The translations under genes were made by a program, and so were the position numbers. From Zygnema cylindricum (Eukaryota; Streptophyta; Zygnematophyceae; Zygnematales; Zygnemataceae), in assembly GCA_037447655.1 (NCBI GenBank), contig JBBHKE010002512.1, forward strand, positions 10,317 through 56,808: 46,492 nt of DNA, read 5' to 3'. Below the pieces are notes generated by a model, which searched no databases, was not told the origin of the DNA, and saw only the letters and a program-made list of their open reading frames with translations. Below, in pieces: positions 10,123 to 19,887 of the stretch (position 1 is the stretch's first letter; each line of letters starts with the position of its first letter).

Positions 10123-10854
10123 TCAAAAAATGAAGGAGAAGGACAATGTGTTTACCATACGAGGAGAAGGTGGTGGAGGTAAAAGAGGTTCCACGCGGCC
10201 TGGTACGGACGTTGCACGGAAGTCACGAAGAACTCTGTCGTGTCTCCCATCGCTAACCGAATGTTGCAATATAGCCGTTCCAGCAGCTCCGCCTTTTCCG
10301 GAGGATGACGTAGCCCCCTTGGCGTACACATTAATATACTTCGCTTTGGCGCCGAGCGTGATTTCAAACTGAATGTAAATCCTCTCCGCCGCCACACCCT
10401 TAATAGTTGTGGATTGTACGAAACACCTCTTGCTCGTCACATTTAAATGTTTTTTGGTATTGTCGATGGTCACACCTGAGTATTTTGTCGTTTTGAGCCA
10501 AAGTTGAAAAACTTTCGGTCCGTTAACCGTATTATAACAAGCCAAAACCGCGCTATCTTTCATTCCATTTCTGTCTTTTATGTTGAGGCCCCAAGAAACC
10601 CAACCGCCCGGTTTCTTAGCTACGGAAACAAAAAGACCTTTTAAGTACTTTTTTGTTCTATCCAATGTGTTGTTGAATTTGAGGGACCATGCGAGCGTGG
10701 ATTTGTCTTCTAGTGTGGCGCACGTGGAGTAGTTGGAGGGGACGAATTGGAAGGAGCTGTAGCAAGTTAAGTTGGTTTGAGCGGTTGTACGGATAGGGAG
10801 GGAAGCGAGAAGAGAGACGGCTAGGAGAAGGAGAATGGTAGTGGAATGAGCCAT
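10123..10854 (-). CDS. AIR12-like secreted DOMON-domain protein, copy 1
   Basis: 243 codons from the ATG at 10854. The upstream in-frame extension to 11076 is rejected because it is translated CT-repeat leader and the duplicate gene starts at the same ATG. Residues 1-26 form a signal peptide (LLLLAVSLLASLP, then TTAQ). Residues about 30-205 resemble the DOMON/DUF568 domain of plant AIR12, an apoplastic b-type cytochrome. Visible features are C31 and C45 at the N-terminus, GGWVSWGLN (83-91), M98 in NGMKDSAVLA where AIR12 has its haem Met, C106 and C144, and H198 or H205 in the HS..DGRHDRVL region where AIR12 has its haem His. Sequons are NLT, NYS, NNT and NVT. The tail (PPPPSPRM) is proline-rich. 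The reading frame ends at 10123, but GTAAAC after PRM may be a splice donor to 9712. Substrate and partner are unknown; electron transfer at the cell surface is inferred from AIR12. Confidence 0.8.
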   Translation of the reverse strand: MAHSTTILLLLAVSLLASLPIRTTAQTNLTCYSSFQFVPSNYSTCATLEDKSTLAWSLKFNNTLDRTKKYLKGLFVSVAKKPGGWVSWGLNIKDRNGMKDSAVLACYNTVNGPKVFQLWLKTTKYSGVTIDNTKKHLNVTSKRCFVQSTTIKGVAAERIYIQFEITLGAKAKYINVYAKGATSSSGKGGAAGTAILQHSVSDGRHDRVLRDFRATSVPGRVEPLLPPPPSPRMVNTLSFSFIF

Positions 10855-10859
10855 ATTGC

Positions 10860-11330
10860 TCTGGAGAAGAGAGAGAGAGAGAGGGAAAGAGAGAGAGAGA
10901 GAGAGAGAAAGAAAGAGGGACGGAAGGAGATAGATGGCGTGTGTAAGTCGAGGGGAATATGGATGTGGAAGGAAGGGTGCCACTCTAGAGTCGATTGGAT
11001 TTGCATGAAAAAATCGGAAAAACGGGGAAATATTTAAACTTATTCGATCCAGCTTGGCATCTCTAATCTGTACCACAATTGCGTCACAATTTTCAATTTT
11101 GGCTGTAAGGCGTTGCTTGGGTAAGGTTTCGACTTGGTGACCAATGGAAGTTTATATCTACACGTGCGATTTTTGGGGATAAGTGGCGAATGGACTCGAC
11201 AACCGGTCGACGTCATCCAGGTATTTTCTGGGGTTATGAAATGATGGTGAAGAAAAACGGTACGGACACATTCGAGTTTTGGTGGGGCGGCGCTCAAATC
11301 AAATCTGATTCAATGTACGGAGTATTTGGA
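10860..11330 (-). promoter_or_regulatory. Leader and promoter region of DOMON copy 1
   Basis: Reading upstream from the ATG: a CT microsatellite leader (GA on plus, 10864-10912), then an AT box (AATATTTAAA, 11029-11038) as TATA candidate. Next comes a block conserved with copy 2 (11037-11330 against 13766-14043). The conserved block includes CACGTG (11161-11166), a CCAAT word (about 11145) and GACGTCAT (about 11208). The last is changed in copy 2. Conservation of the G-box after duplication suggests, but does not prove, function. Confidence 0.5.
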
Positions 11331-11339
11331 AGTCTGTAC

Positions 11340-12086
11340 GGTCCGTCCAGCCAGGTGCGGACAATCGGACGGCCATGTGAGACTGGGAGGGTGTAAAAAA
11401 CGGCCGGCAACTGCGTCTGATTTTCCGCCGGCAAGTTTGAAATGTTATTTCGCTGCAGTAATAAGGAGTAAATCGTGATCGTCGGATTCCGATGGACCTT
11501 TTTTGGAGAGGATGTTGAAGATGTTTTTTCTCCCGTTTATCGTTTAAGCATGGAATTTTCGGCCTCGCAAAATTAAAACGGGATGTGGTGAAATGGTGAT
11601 ATGGCCAATATTTTTTTTTTTAAGATTAAAACTTTCCAGACTTTGAAAATGATGTCAGCAATCGCTTATTAGGGTATTTTTCTATTTAAATTGAAGCCGT
11701 TATGACCACAAAAATAAAAACAATTTGTAACTAAGAACACCGCAAAAACAAAAATTTGAAGCGAACACATGATGACCATCGTGACACGACGAGTCAGAAA
11801 CTAACGGACAAATACTAGTCTGCAAATATTAGCCGGCAAATACTAGCCGGCATCTTAATTCCAATATATTTTGCCCGAGATCCCGGCAATTGTGTGTTAA
11901 AAACTTAAAATGTAAGCTGAAAGACGTTAAAAAATAGTCGGTTGAGAGATCTAAGCGTCGGTCCGTACAATCAGTGAGTTTTGGTGTGGCCGCGGGAAAA
12001 ATGACGGAATCTGGGAAATGTCCGCAGACACTATTCAGTGTTGACCAAAGATTCTGCAGTTTCTGGCGGTCGAGATGAGAATCTTA
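11340..12086. other. Upstream flank of DOMON copy 1, no gene
   Basis: Contains the segment found only in copy 1 (11347-11885), with three diverged direct repeats of a word like CAAATACTAGCCGG at about 11805-11852, and then the duplicated block up to the TTA at 12084-12086, where the two copies part company. Confidence 0.5.
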
Positions 12087-12420
12087 GGCTGCAGCCCCAT
12101 GCGCCTAAGTTCGGGTTTTTTTCTGTCGTTTTCAATTATAACTTAGCACCGTACTGCTAGGTTGCGACCGTACGAAGATATCGCAAATCTGTAAAGTACA
12201 ATTTGCGTCATTCTCGAATTAGGGTGTACGAGAATTTGTCGTCTTGCGTTTTTTTGACCCACTGTCACGTCATCTTCAAACTAATCATAAACCACATCGG
12301 CAATATGTTTTACGCTAAGTAAAACCATTTACACCAATGGAAAAACATACTCCCACGTGTAACTAGTTTTCAAAAATTTTTGACGAAAAAAAAGGTACAG
12401 GGCTGCTGGTTTTTGTCCGC
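12087..12420. mobile_element. MITE family 2-like left end, inserted at the duplication breakpoint
   Basis: After TTA (12084-12086) the sequence GGCTGCAGCCCCATGCG is followed by AAGTTCGGGTTTTTTTCTG, the subterminal block of the elements at 3879 and 45450. In the other gene copy the conserved sequence also runs up to the same TTA (about 14278) and then differs. The right end is not found; it may be lost near the gap. Confidence 0.45.
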
Positions 12421-12835
12421 TACACCGCCAATCGTTATTAGCGTTGTGTACACTAATTCCATCCCGCTTTTTTTTTTTTTTATTCTCCATTAGTGTAGTT
12501 CATTCTATTTTTTTCTTTATTCTATTTAGGGTTATTTTCAGTACGTTGTCTCTTAAATAGAGTTGTGTACGGTCAGTGTCAGACCGTACATAAATGTATC
12601 TTTTTAAGTTAAAAATTACAATAAATTAGTTTTAGTAACCGCAGACGCATGCGAATGTGCGTTCTAAAAAGGAAAAAAAACCAGGTCATAAAAAATCGCG
12701 TTCCCACATATTTGTTCGACAGCCGCATTTCGACCGTGTGAATGTACGATTTGTGTACGATTTGTCAGATTTTGTATGGAGACCTATATTAGTGTAAGCA
12801 TGTTTGCGACCGACATTTTTTTTTTCAAAGATCCA
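12418..12835 (+). repeat. Dispersed repeat R, copy 1 (copy 2 at 19888-20330)
   Basis: Collinear with 19888-20330: ACACCGCCAATCG.TATTAG, a T-run, ATTTAGGGTT, the TGTACGGT.GTGT.AGACC block, GCGGACGCATG, CACATATTTGT, GATTTGTCAGATTTTGTA and GTGTAAGCATGTTTGCGACC. No ORF. Type unknown, possibly a non-autonomous DNA element. Confidence 0.7.
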
Positions 12836-12843
12836 AATTACCA

Positions 12844-12853
12844 NNNNNNNNNN
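12844..12853. other. Assembly gap (10 N)
   Basis: Ten N bases. The true length is unknown. The gap lies exactly between the dispersed repeat and the start of the second DOMON segment, where the homologue of exon 2 of copy 1 would be expected to be missing or hidden. Confidence 0.99.
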
Positions 12854-12969
12854 CAAAACAAAAATGGAAGAAAAAAACAAAAAAAAAAAAAAAAAAAAAT
12901 AAAAATGAGGAAAAGGAAAGAGGAAAAGTAGAGGGGCTGAAAAAAAAAAAAAAAAGCAACAAGGGATCC

Positions 12970-13701
12970 TCAAAAAATGAAGGAGAAGGACAATGTGTTT
13001 ACCATACGAGGAGAAGGTGGTGGAGGTAAAGGAGGTTCCACGCGGCCTGGTACGGACGTTGCACGGAAGTCACGAAGAACTTTGTCGTGACTCGCATCGC
13101 TATCCTTATGTTGCAATATAGCCGTTCCAGCAGCCCCGCCTTTTCCGGTGGATGACGTGGCCCCCTTGGCGTACACATGAAAGTACTTCGCTTTGGAGCC
13201 TAGCGTAATATTAAACTGAATGTAAATTTTTTCCGCCGCCACACCCTTAATAGTTGTGGATTGTACGAAACACCTCTTGCTCGTCACGTTTAAACGTTTT
13301 TTGGTTTTGTCGATGGTCACACCTGAGTATTTTGTCGTTTTGAGCCAAAGCTGAAAGACTTTCGGTCCGTTGATCGTATTATAACAAGCCAAAACCGCAC
13401 TATCTTCCATTCCTTTTTTGTCTTTTATGTTGAGGCCCCAAGAAACCCAACCGCCCGGTTTCTTAGCTACGGAAACGAAAAGACCTTTTAAGTACTTTTT
13501 TGTTCTATCCAATGAGTTGTTGAATTTGAGGGACCATGCGAGCGTGGATTTGTCGCGTAGTGTGGCACACGTGGAGTAGTTGGAGGGGACGAATTGGAAG
13601 GAGCTGTAGCAAGTTAAGTTGGTTTTAGCGGTTGTACGGATAGGGAGGGAAGCGAAAATAGAGGCGGCTAGGAAAAGGAGAATGGTGACGGAATGAGCCA
13701 T
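12970..13701 (-). CDS. AIR12-like secreted DOMON-domain protein, copy 2
   Basis: 243 codons from the ATG at 13701, the same length as copy 1 and differing at about 26 of 243 positions by hand count. Signal peptide 1-26 (LLFLAASIFASLP). The four Cys (31, 45, 106, 144), GGWVSWGLN (83-91), M98 in KKGMEDSAVL, and H198/H205 are all kept. A new sequon NIT appears at 164. Most changes are conservative and there is no stop or frameshift, which suggests the protein has stayed under constraint. The frame ends ..PPPPSPRM then VNTLSFSFIF; ATG|GTAAAC is again a possible donor (13003/13002). No proline-rich exon is visible downstream: the sequence becomes poly-T on the minus strand, then the gap. Either the frame really ends at 12970 or the gene is a 3'-truncated duplicate. 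Confidence 0.75.
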   Translation of the reverse strand: MAHSVTILLFLAASIFASLPIRTTAKTNLTCYSSFQFVPSNYSTCATLRDKSTLAWSLKFNNSLDRTKKYLKGLFVSVAKKPGGWVSWGLNIKDKKGMEDSAVLACYNTINGPKVFQLWLKTTKYSGVTIDKTKKRLNVTSKRCFVQSTTIKGVAAEKIYIQFNITLGSKAKYFHVYAKGATSSTGKGGAAGTAILQHKDSDASHDKVLRDFRATSVPGRVEPPLPPPPSPRMVNTLSFSFIF

Positions 13702-13710
13702 ATTGCTCGA

Positions 13711-14043
13711 GAGAAGAGAGTGAGAGTGTGAGAGAGAGAGAGAGAGAGGGAGTGAGAGATTTAAATGAACTTGATCTAGCTAGGCATCTTTCTAAATCTG
13801 TACCAAAATTGCGTCACAATTCTGGCGGGAAGGCATTACTTGGGTAAGGTTCCGAGTTGTCGGCCAATGGAAGCCTATATTTACACGTGCGATTTCGCGG
13901 GATAAGTGGCGCATGGACTCAGTAACGGGTCGACCTCATCCAGGTATTTTTTGGGGTTTATGAAATGACCATGAGAGCAAAAATGCGGACACATTCGAGT
14001 TTTGGAGGGGCGGCGCTCGAATCTGATTCGTTGTACGGAATAT
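13711..14043 (-). promoter_or_regulatory. Leader and promoter region of DOMON copy 2
   Basis: CT microsatellite leader (GA on plus, 13711-13757), immediately followed by ATTTAAAT (13759-13766). Copy 1 has about 90 bp more between these two features. The conserved upstream block includes CACGTG at 13884-13889. The initiation distance therefore differs between the paralogues. Confidence 0.45.
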
Positions 14044-14283
14044 TTGGAAAATAAAAAACAATTGTCATAAAAAAAAACAGTTAAATATAAAAAGTAAGCT
14101 GAAAGACGTTAAAAAATAGTCGGTTGATAGATCTAAACGTCTAAAATCTTGTTGTCCGTACAATTAGTGAGATTTGGTGTGGCCGCAGGAAAAATGAACG
14201 GAATCTGGGAAATGCCTGTAGACACTATTTAGTGTTAACCAAAGATTCTGCAGTTTCTGGCTGTCGAGATGAGAATCTTAGGG

Positions 14284-14800
14284 TTAAGCGCAGATTTCAC
14301 ATTTTGGGAAAAAACGACGATACACAAAAAACAAACCGTGAAAAGCTCAACGATTGGCTCAATGATCCACGGGAAATCCGGAAGGCCTTTCATTTCATTG
14401 CGCGTGTGGTTTTTGATGGATGAAAATTAGGATACACAAATTGCCCGTGAAAATTATAAAGTATATTTTTTAGCCGTCACAAAATGGAAATCGATTCGTC
14501 CAATGTGGAAATTGATCCCCACAAAATATTGCAGCGCAAGCTTTTTCACATCTCTATTCAAATTACAGACCGTTGGTCGTCGGGTTGGATTTTGGAAACC
14601 TTTAAATAGGCACACTTTCCGTCCGTCTGGACCCGTAAACGGCGTGTCCCTCGGCCGACGTCACCAAACGGGTCAGATGTTGCGTCAATCGTTGTGTTGT
14701 TTTGGGTCCGTCTACAAGTGTCCGTACGGACGTCCAGAAAAGTACAATCGTACTCAAACGATTCGATAAAAAGGACACGGTCCATGCGCGTGGAATGGGC
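14284..14800. other. Intergenic, no gene seen
   Basis: Two short plus-strand open frames (14232-14423 and 14503-14769) have no recognisable domain and overlap other open frames. Words such as CAACGATTGG and CACGGGAAATC echo the degenerate repeats at 19.1-20.7 kb. Confidence 0.5.
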
Positions 14801-14917
14801 ACGATCAACGGGCACGATAAACGGGCACGATCGAAGGGTACAATCGACGGGTACGATCAACGGGCGCGATCAACGGGTACCATCAACGGGCACGATCAAC
14901 GGGTACGATCACCGGGC
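14801..14917 (+). repeat. 13-bp tandem repeat, nine units
   Basis: Unit ACGATCAACGGG[C/T], nine copies in perfect 13-bp register with a few substitutions. GGACACGGTCCAT occurs on both sides (about 14773 and 14938), so the array sits between two short direct repeats. Confidence 0.9.
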
Positions 14918-15189
14918 ACGCGGGCATGATAGTACAGGACACGGTCCATCCCCTTGTAACGGGCGTTAATTCACTACAGTACAATACTGTAGTATCCTTG
15001 AAATATGCTCCGATGGAAATTAGGGCAGGGAAATGAACAATCCATGGAAATGAACCAGATACAGATCTAAGAACAGATATCATTGTCAAGCAACCGACCA
15101 AACGCCTACGCTAGAAAACGACAAAGCAGTAATGGGCCTCTGGCAAAGGTGAGCTAGGCAGGAATAACGCTCGTGGACAACACGTGACC

Positions 15190-15345
15190 ACGTGTCAACA
15201 CGCGTTTCCTGCGTGTTTAATCAAGCTGCGTGCGAGAAAAACATGTGCATCCGACAGAAATTACTGTAGCTATCCAATATAATACGACAAGACATTAGGC
15301 ACTACAGTACAGTACAGTACATATCTACAGTAATTCCAGCACAGA
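15190..15345 (+). repeat. Dispersed repeat, partner of 4840-5215
   Basis: Contains GTGTCAACAC, TGCGTGCGAGAAAAACA, CAGAAATTACTGTAGCTATCC and CAGTAATTCCAGCA in the same order as the first copy, with a CAGTACAGTACAGTAC run at about 15307. Confidence 0.6.
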
Positions 15346-16374
15346 AACGTGGCCTCCACGAGAAAGCGACAAAGTGCAGCGTGCAGCGTGCAAGCTCTCA
15401 TCATAGTACGGAAATAGCATAATTTTGGCGGCGCCGCGAGGTTTTCGGTAAAACGCTATTCTAGCGAAAGAGACACTTTTCAGTTTTCACACCAGAAAGA
15501 AATTCGACCTACAGCATCGCCTTATTCGCACTTAAACAAACGTATCGCGTTGCATCGGAATCTGACTAACCGGGACTAATGCGACTAACCGTTACGAATC
15601 GAATGATAGCAGTTCCGATATACCGATACGAGATTTGTTCAGTTTCAGGATGCACTACGGACATACCGCTGCTTTTGTCCAGACATCTGTGAGATGTTTC
15701 GCTCCAGAAGTCGAGATACGATACGATGTGCGATCCGATGTCGATTTCAATATCAATCCAACGTACCTCGGGAAATTCTACCTACACCGTGAATCAGAGG
15801 TCGCAAAAGCCAAAAAATTTCATACCCGAAACCGACCGTTTTTTATTTTTCAAAATCTGAGTAACCGACGCCCGACCGAGTTTTGTCACGCTCCAAAATT
15901 GTTAACCGTTAACCGACCGTCGTTTACAAAAAAAAAAATTAACCGAATCTTGATTTTTCGCGACTAACCGTGCCCGCCCGTAACCGAAAAAGTACAAAAT
16001 TAATCAATGTACGACGGAATAAGCCAATAATTACGATTTGTCGCGTTCCCTAAGGTGTATCAGTGCAACAACAATAGAAACCCTAAATCCGTAACCCAAA
16101 ACAATAAACCTACAACAAAAAAATCTTTATCCCGAGAGGGAGGAGAGAGTAAGAGGAAGAAGGGAGGGAGAGGGAGGGAAAGGATGAGAGATAGAGGGAG
16201 AGAGAGGGTGGGAGAGAGAAAAAAAGAGGGAAAGGGAAGGAAAAGGCCCTCTTCTCCCTCTCTCCATTCCCCCCAACCTTCACCTCCTCTCACTTTCCTT
16301 CGATCCCTCTTCTTCCTTCACTCACTCCCTCCCTCCCCTTCCCTCGTCCCTCCTCCCGTCCACCCACCTCGGAT
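15346..16374. other. Intergenic, no gene seen
   Basis: CTAACCG/TTAACCG words recur at 15560-15600 and 15850-15990. A 110-codon open frame at 15635-15967 has no recognisable features. From 16135 the plus strand becomes purine-rich, then pyrimidine-rich. Confidence 0.5.
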
Positions 16375-17005
16375 TTCAAGTTCAAATCTAAAGGTTTAGA
16401 GAGCCGAAAGGGGATGTGTGAGGGAAAGAGGGGAATAGAGGGGGAGAGAGAGGAAGGGAGGAGCAAGCAACTTTATCCCCCTCACAATCCCTCTTTCTCA
16501 CTTTCCCTCCCTCCCTCTCTCCCTCTGTTTTCTCTCCCTCCCTCCCTCCCTCCCTCACTCCCTCTATTCATCTCTCTCTCTCAATCCCTCCCACTTCTAC
16601 TATCTCTTGCCTCCCTCCCCCGTTCTCTCCTTTCATCTCAGTCATTCTGTCTCCCCCAACCATAAAAAAGATCTTTTTTTGGCGAATAGGAGGGATAGAG
16701 AGGGAAAGATGAGGCGACCAACTCTCTCTCCCTCTCCCCATCCACCCCTCCTCTCCTTTCTCCTTTCATTTATTTCTCCATCCCTCCGTCTCTCCTATTA
16801 AGATCCTGTTAAAGGAAATGATAATTCGGCTGGGAATTAAACTTAGGACCTTTACCACAAACCCCCTCCCTCCATCTCATTTTCACTCACTCCCGCGGAC
16901 TCTCTCTTGACCTCCCTCTTCTTAGCCTCCCTTCTATCTTCCACTTTTTCCCTTTTCCCGCATCCCTTCCCACCTTCTTCGCACGCTCTCTTCCTCTCTC
17001 CCAAC
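16375..17005. repeat. Pyrimidine-tract repeat, inverted partner of 5225-5815
   Basis: Reads as the reverse complement of the 5.2-5.8 kb repeat from TTCAAATCTAAAGGTTTAG to CTTCTTCGCACGCTC. An extra block of about 75 bp (around 16800-16870) is present here only. Confidence 0.75.
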
Positions 17006-17051
17006 CTAAAAGACAATATGCATCGGCGAGTTGGAGGGAGAGGGAGAGAGG

Positions 17052-18292
17052 TGTTGATATTTGAGTATTTTCTAGGTCTGTATTAGGATAGAAAAAGAGC
17101 TGAGGCGGTCTGCCTCTAACTCCCCTTTCCAAGCCCCCACACTTGTTGTAGTCGCTGAAGGCTGGATAGGGAGCTAGAGCCATGGCTGCCTAGGCTCTCT
17201 AGAGAAGACAGGGGGTAAATTAGGTAGACTTACCAAAATTTAGTTGACGGACCCAGGAATTGATCCTGGTACCTACCATCCGTCAATCCGCATTAGCCGT
17301 TAGCTCTAGCCATTATGTCTAGAACAGATATTACGATATATAGGGTTTGACAAATATATAAATCGTTATATGTAGATTAATCCGTTTAACGGCTAATAGA
17401 TACTTCGTACATAGATACAGTTTAATTAGTACGAAGTACGGTATGGGAGCAGAACGGATACCGCGCATTTGTTTCGATAGCGAAACAAATACCGCGCATT
17501 TGTTTCGACAGCGAAAAAAATACCGCGCATTTGTTTCGATAACGAAACAAATATCGCGCGTCGAATTTCAGCGGCTAGGATTATAGCCGGTTTTGATCGG
17601 ACAGCCACGATAGGCGCCGCGATCACGGAAAAGGTACTTTTCGCGTTTTACGGTCTTTGTCACGTCAGGTGACACGTGGCGTGATAACATTAGACTACGG
17701 GAATTTAGAAGATTACAGGAACTAATCCTGATTTGACACGTGTCGACATTTTGGCCATGTCGTACAATGGCCGTACAGAAAGTACACCGGCACCTGTACT
17801 TTTCTGTACGACACAGTAATTTGATTGGCGCCGTACTTCAGTAGATAGAGTTTTAGAGAGGGTATAGGACTTAGAAAATTTTGGGTAGGCAGCTGCCTCT
17901 CCCAGAGAGCACCCTGTATAAATGGCAAACTTTGGCCAGCCATAACTATCAATTTACTTGACCATTTTCAGTGATTCTTTTTGCTGCGGACTCAAGAGAG
18001 TCCAGGCTACACAGGGGTGTAGTCGGTCAGAGTTTTTGTTTGCCAGGGTGGCTGCATTTATAAGGGAAAGTCAAAGTGGGTGAATGTGTCCAAATCTCAT
18101 ATTCTAACTTTGCATTCTATGGTGGAACTGAGCACACAGAAAGTGTTATTTCACAGGGGTGAATCTATATTGGGATTGTGACTGTCAAGGGGTCAGTCAT
18201 TTGGGTTTATATTAACTTGGAGTCGGCATTATCTAGATTAGCTTCTTTTGGATCTGCATACTCTGAGGGCCAATGGAGGTCTCAGAGTTTCA
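17052..18292 (+). mobile_element. Family A copia LTR, probable solo LTR
   Basis: Starts TGTTGATATTTGAG and ends GAGTTTCA, as the copies at 31713-33119, 35128-36391 and 6230-6610 do. Length 1241 bp. Flanks AGAGG (17047-17051) and AGAAG (18293-18297) could be a 5-bp target duplication with one change. It contains a tRNA-like hairpin (17244-17286), G-boxes GACACGTGGC (17671) and GACACGTGTC (17735), a TATA box (TATAAAT, 17917-17923), and near its end an ATG (18273) in frame with the gag start of the full element. A purine run (17031-17051) lies just before it, so it could also be a 3' LTR whose internal part is lost. Confidence 0.75.
17917..17923 (+). promoter_or_regulatory. TATA box of family A LTR
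   Basis: CTGTATAAAT, preserved at the same LTR position in the minus-strand copy (TATAAAT at 35504-35498). Transcription would start a few tens of bases downstream, placing the gag ATG at 18273 within about 330 bases of the RNA 5' end. Confidence 0.55.
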
Positions 18293-18299
18293 AGAAGGA

Positions 18300-18480
18300 A
18301 GGGAGCATCCAAGTCTTTCCCTCTCCTCATCCTTTTTCTCTCCCTTCTTTCCATCTATCTAACCCTCCCTCCCTCTTTTCCTCCTTCCCTCCCCTCCTCC
18401 CACCCTCTCTCTACGTTCCTCAATTTCTCCCTCTCTCCCTTCCCCTATCCTTTCCCCCACCAATCCTCAAACAAATTTAA
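18300..18480. repeat. Pyrimidine-rich tract
   Basis: CCCTCCCTC-type low complexity directly after the solo LTR. Open frames here are compositional. Confidence 0.7.
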
Positions 18481-19887
18481 GTTTGGAGGTTCATAGTCAT
18501 TTACGGTTGAGGTCATAAAAAATGAATTTCTTCATTTTTTTTTTCCTCGCAATTATGTTATAGAAGCTGCATTTTTCTGTTTGTACACCATAGGAGAACA
18601 CTACAAATCAACTTGACCATCCAATCCCCATCCTTATATAAATATTTCCGAACACCTAAAACAAAACAAGTCCAATTTTTAACGTTAACATTATTTGTGT
18701 AATGTTGGTCTAATCATTGAGTTTTTGCAGGTGTGTTTTAGTGAGTTATGGTGTTGAAACAAAAAAAACGTTTTTACTTGAAAATTACATTATGAGTCGC
18801 TATTAGGGTTAATGTTTTTTTTGCCTCTTAAAACACCTTTTCTCTGTTCACGATTGTCGGATTGTGGATCCACGGCTGGAATTGAAATGTAAGATTTTTA
18901 GCTTTCGATTCGTAGATTTAGATTTAAAATCACACAAGTGTGTACGGATGTGTACAGTGGCGAAAAACTTATTAACATTAATAGCGTTACACGATGTACC
19001 GTTTATTGATCCGATTGGTAAGGAAGCGGGCCTAATGGGCGAAAAACTCTCGTTGTATAAAAAGCTAATGACCTGCGAAATAGATGCTACAAAAAACCAA
19101 TCATTGGAATAGCTGTGGATAATCTGGTTGACCTGTTATTTTATATTATTTTATATAGCGTGTAGGTCAAAAGAAGAAGAAACAAAAAAACAATAAAATC
19201 GCGTGTAGACTGTTTGTAAAGATTTTGTCTCCGCGACACTCAAATTGGGAATAGATTCTATCTCGATATCTCGTCAAGTCGTCAGTCCTTTTAGAAAAAA
19301 AAACCCTAAAAAAGCAGTCGCTAAAGAAGACAACGCCTTTGCAAAAAGAAGAAATTTCGGTGGTACACGACAAGGTACGGAATTACATAATTTCAATTGA
19401 AGTTGGTGGATCTGTTAAATATTTGACCATTCTTAAAACATAATCTTTAAGTTACGTGGTAACACTTAAACCAACAGGGTTTTAAAACGTTCCATAAAAT
19501 TACTGATACTTATGATGGAACTAGACCCTAATTTGCGGGTCAAAAATTGAAAATAGCTATGACTAGTACAAATAGAGTCGCAAAAGTTCAATGATTGGAA
19601 TAGCCGAAAGAGACCTCGTGACCTAATAATCTTACACACGAGGGAAATTGAAAAACAGAAAAAACAATAAAAATGCCCGCATTATTTTTGTGAAACTTTT
19701 TTATCGTTGCAAACAGGCAGATGATTTGCCCAAATATGGGAATCGATCAAATTTTAGGCGCGTAAAGCAGACGCAAAGAAATATTATTTTAAGATTTTTA
19801 TATTTTTCCCCTCTTCGTTTTGCATTTGTTTGTACAAACGGTAAATCTTAAAATGTGGGCCCATCTTCAAAACTACGATACAAAACT
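18481..19887. other. Intergenic with degenerate internal repeats, no gene
   Basis: Diverged copies of a segment with ATTGG[A/G]ATAGC, then GAC or ATCC, then TTATA and an A-rich stretch, start near 19105, 19590 and 20535. The ACACCG..ATTAG motif recurs near 19895. Short open frames (18864-19112, 19648-19851) show no domain. Confidence 0.45.

Larger units (their letters stand above)
10010..14283. repeat. Tandem segmental duplication carrying the two DOMON genes
   Basis: The segment 10010-12086 is repeated in the same orientation at about 12865-14283. Matching runs from the downstream AGAGGAAAAGTAGAGGGGC block, through the gene and promoter, to the upstream block GCTGAAAGACGTTAAAAAATAG (about 11913 and 14098) and GATTCTGCAGTTTCTGGC. 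About 540 bp (11347-11885) between two conserved upstream blocks in copy 1 is missing or replaced by about 40 bp in copy 2. The spacer 12087-12835 is a MITE-like end and a dispersed repeat, not part of the duplicated unit. Confidence 0.85.

Noticed and set aside
10855-11076. N-terminal extension of the DOMON frame by 74 codons
   Set aside because: It is the CT microsatellite leader; the signal peptide starts at 10854 and the duplicate gene has only that start.
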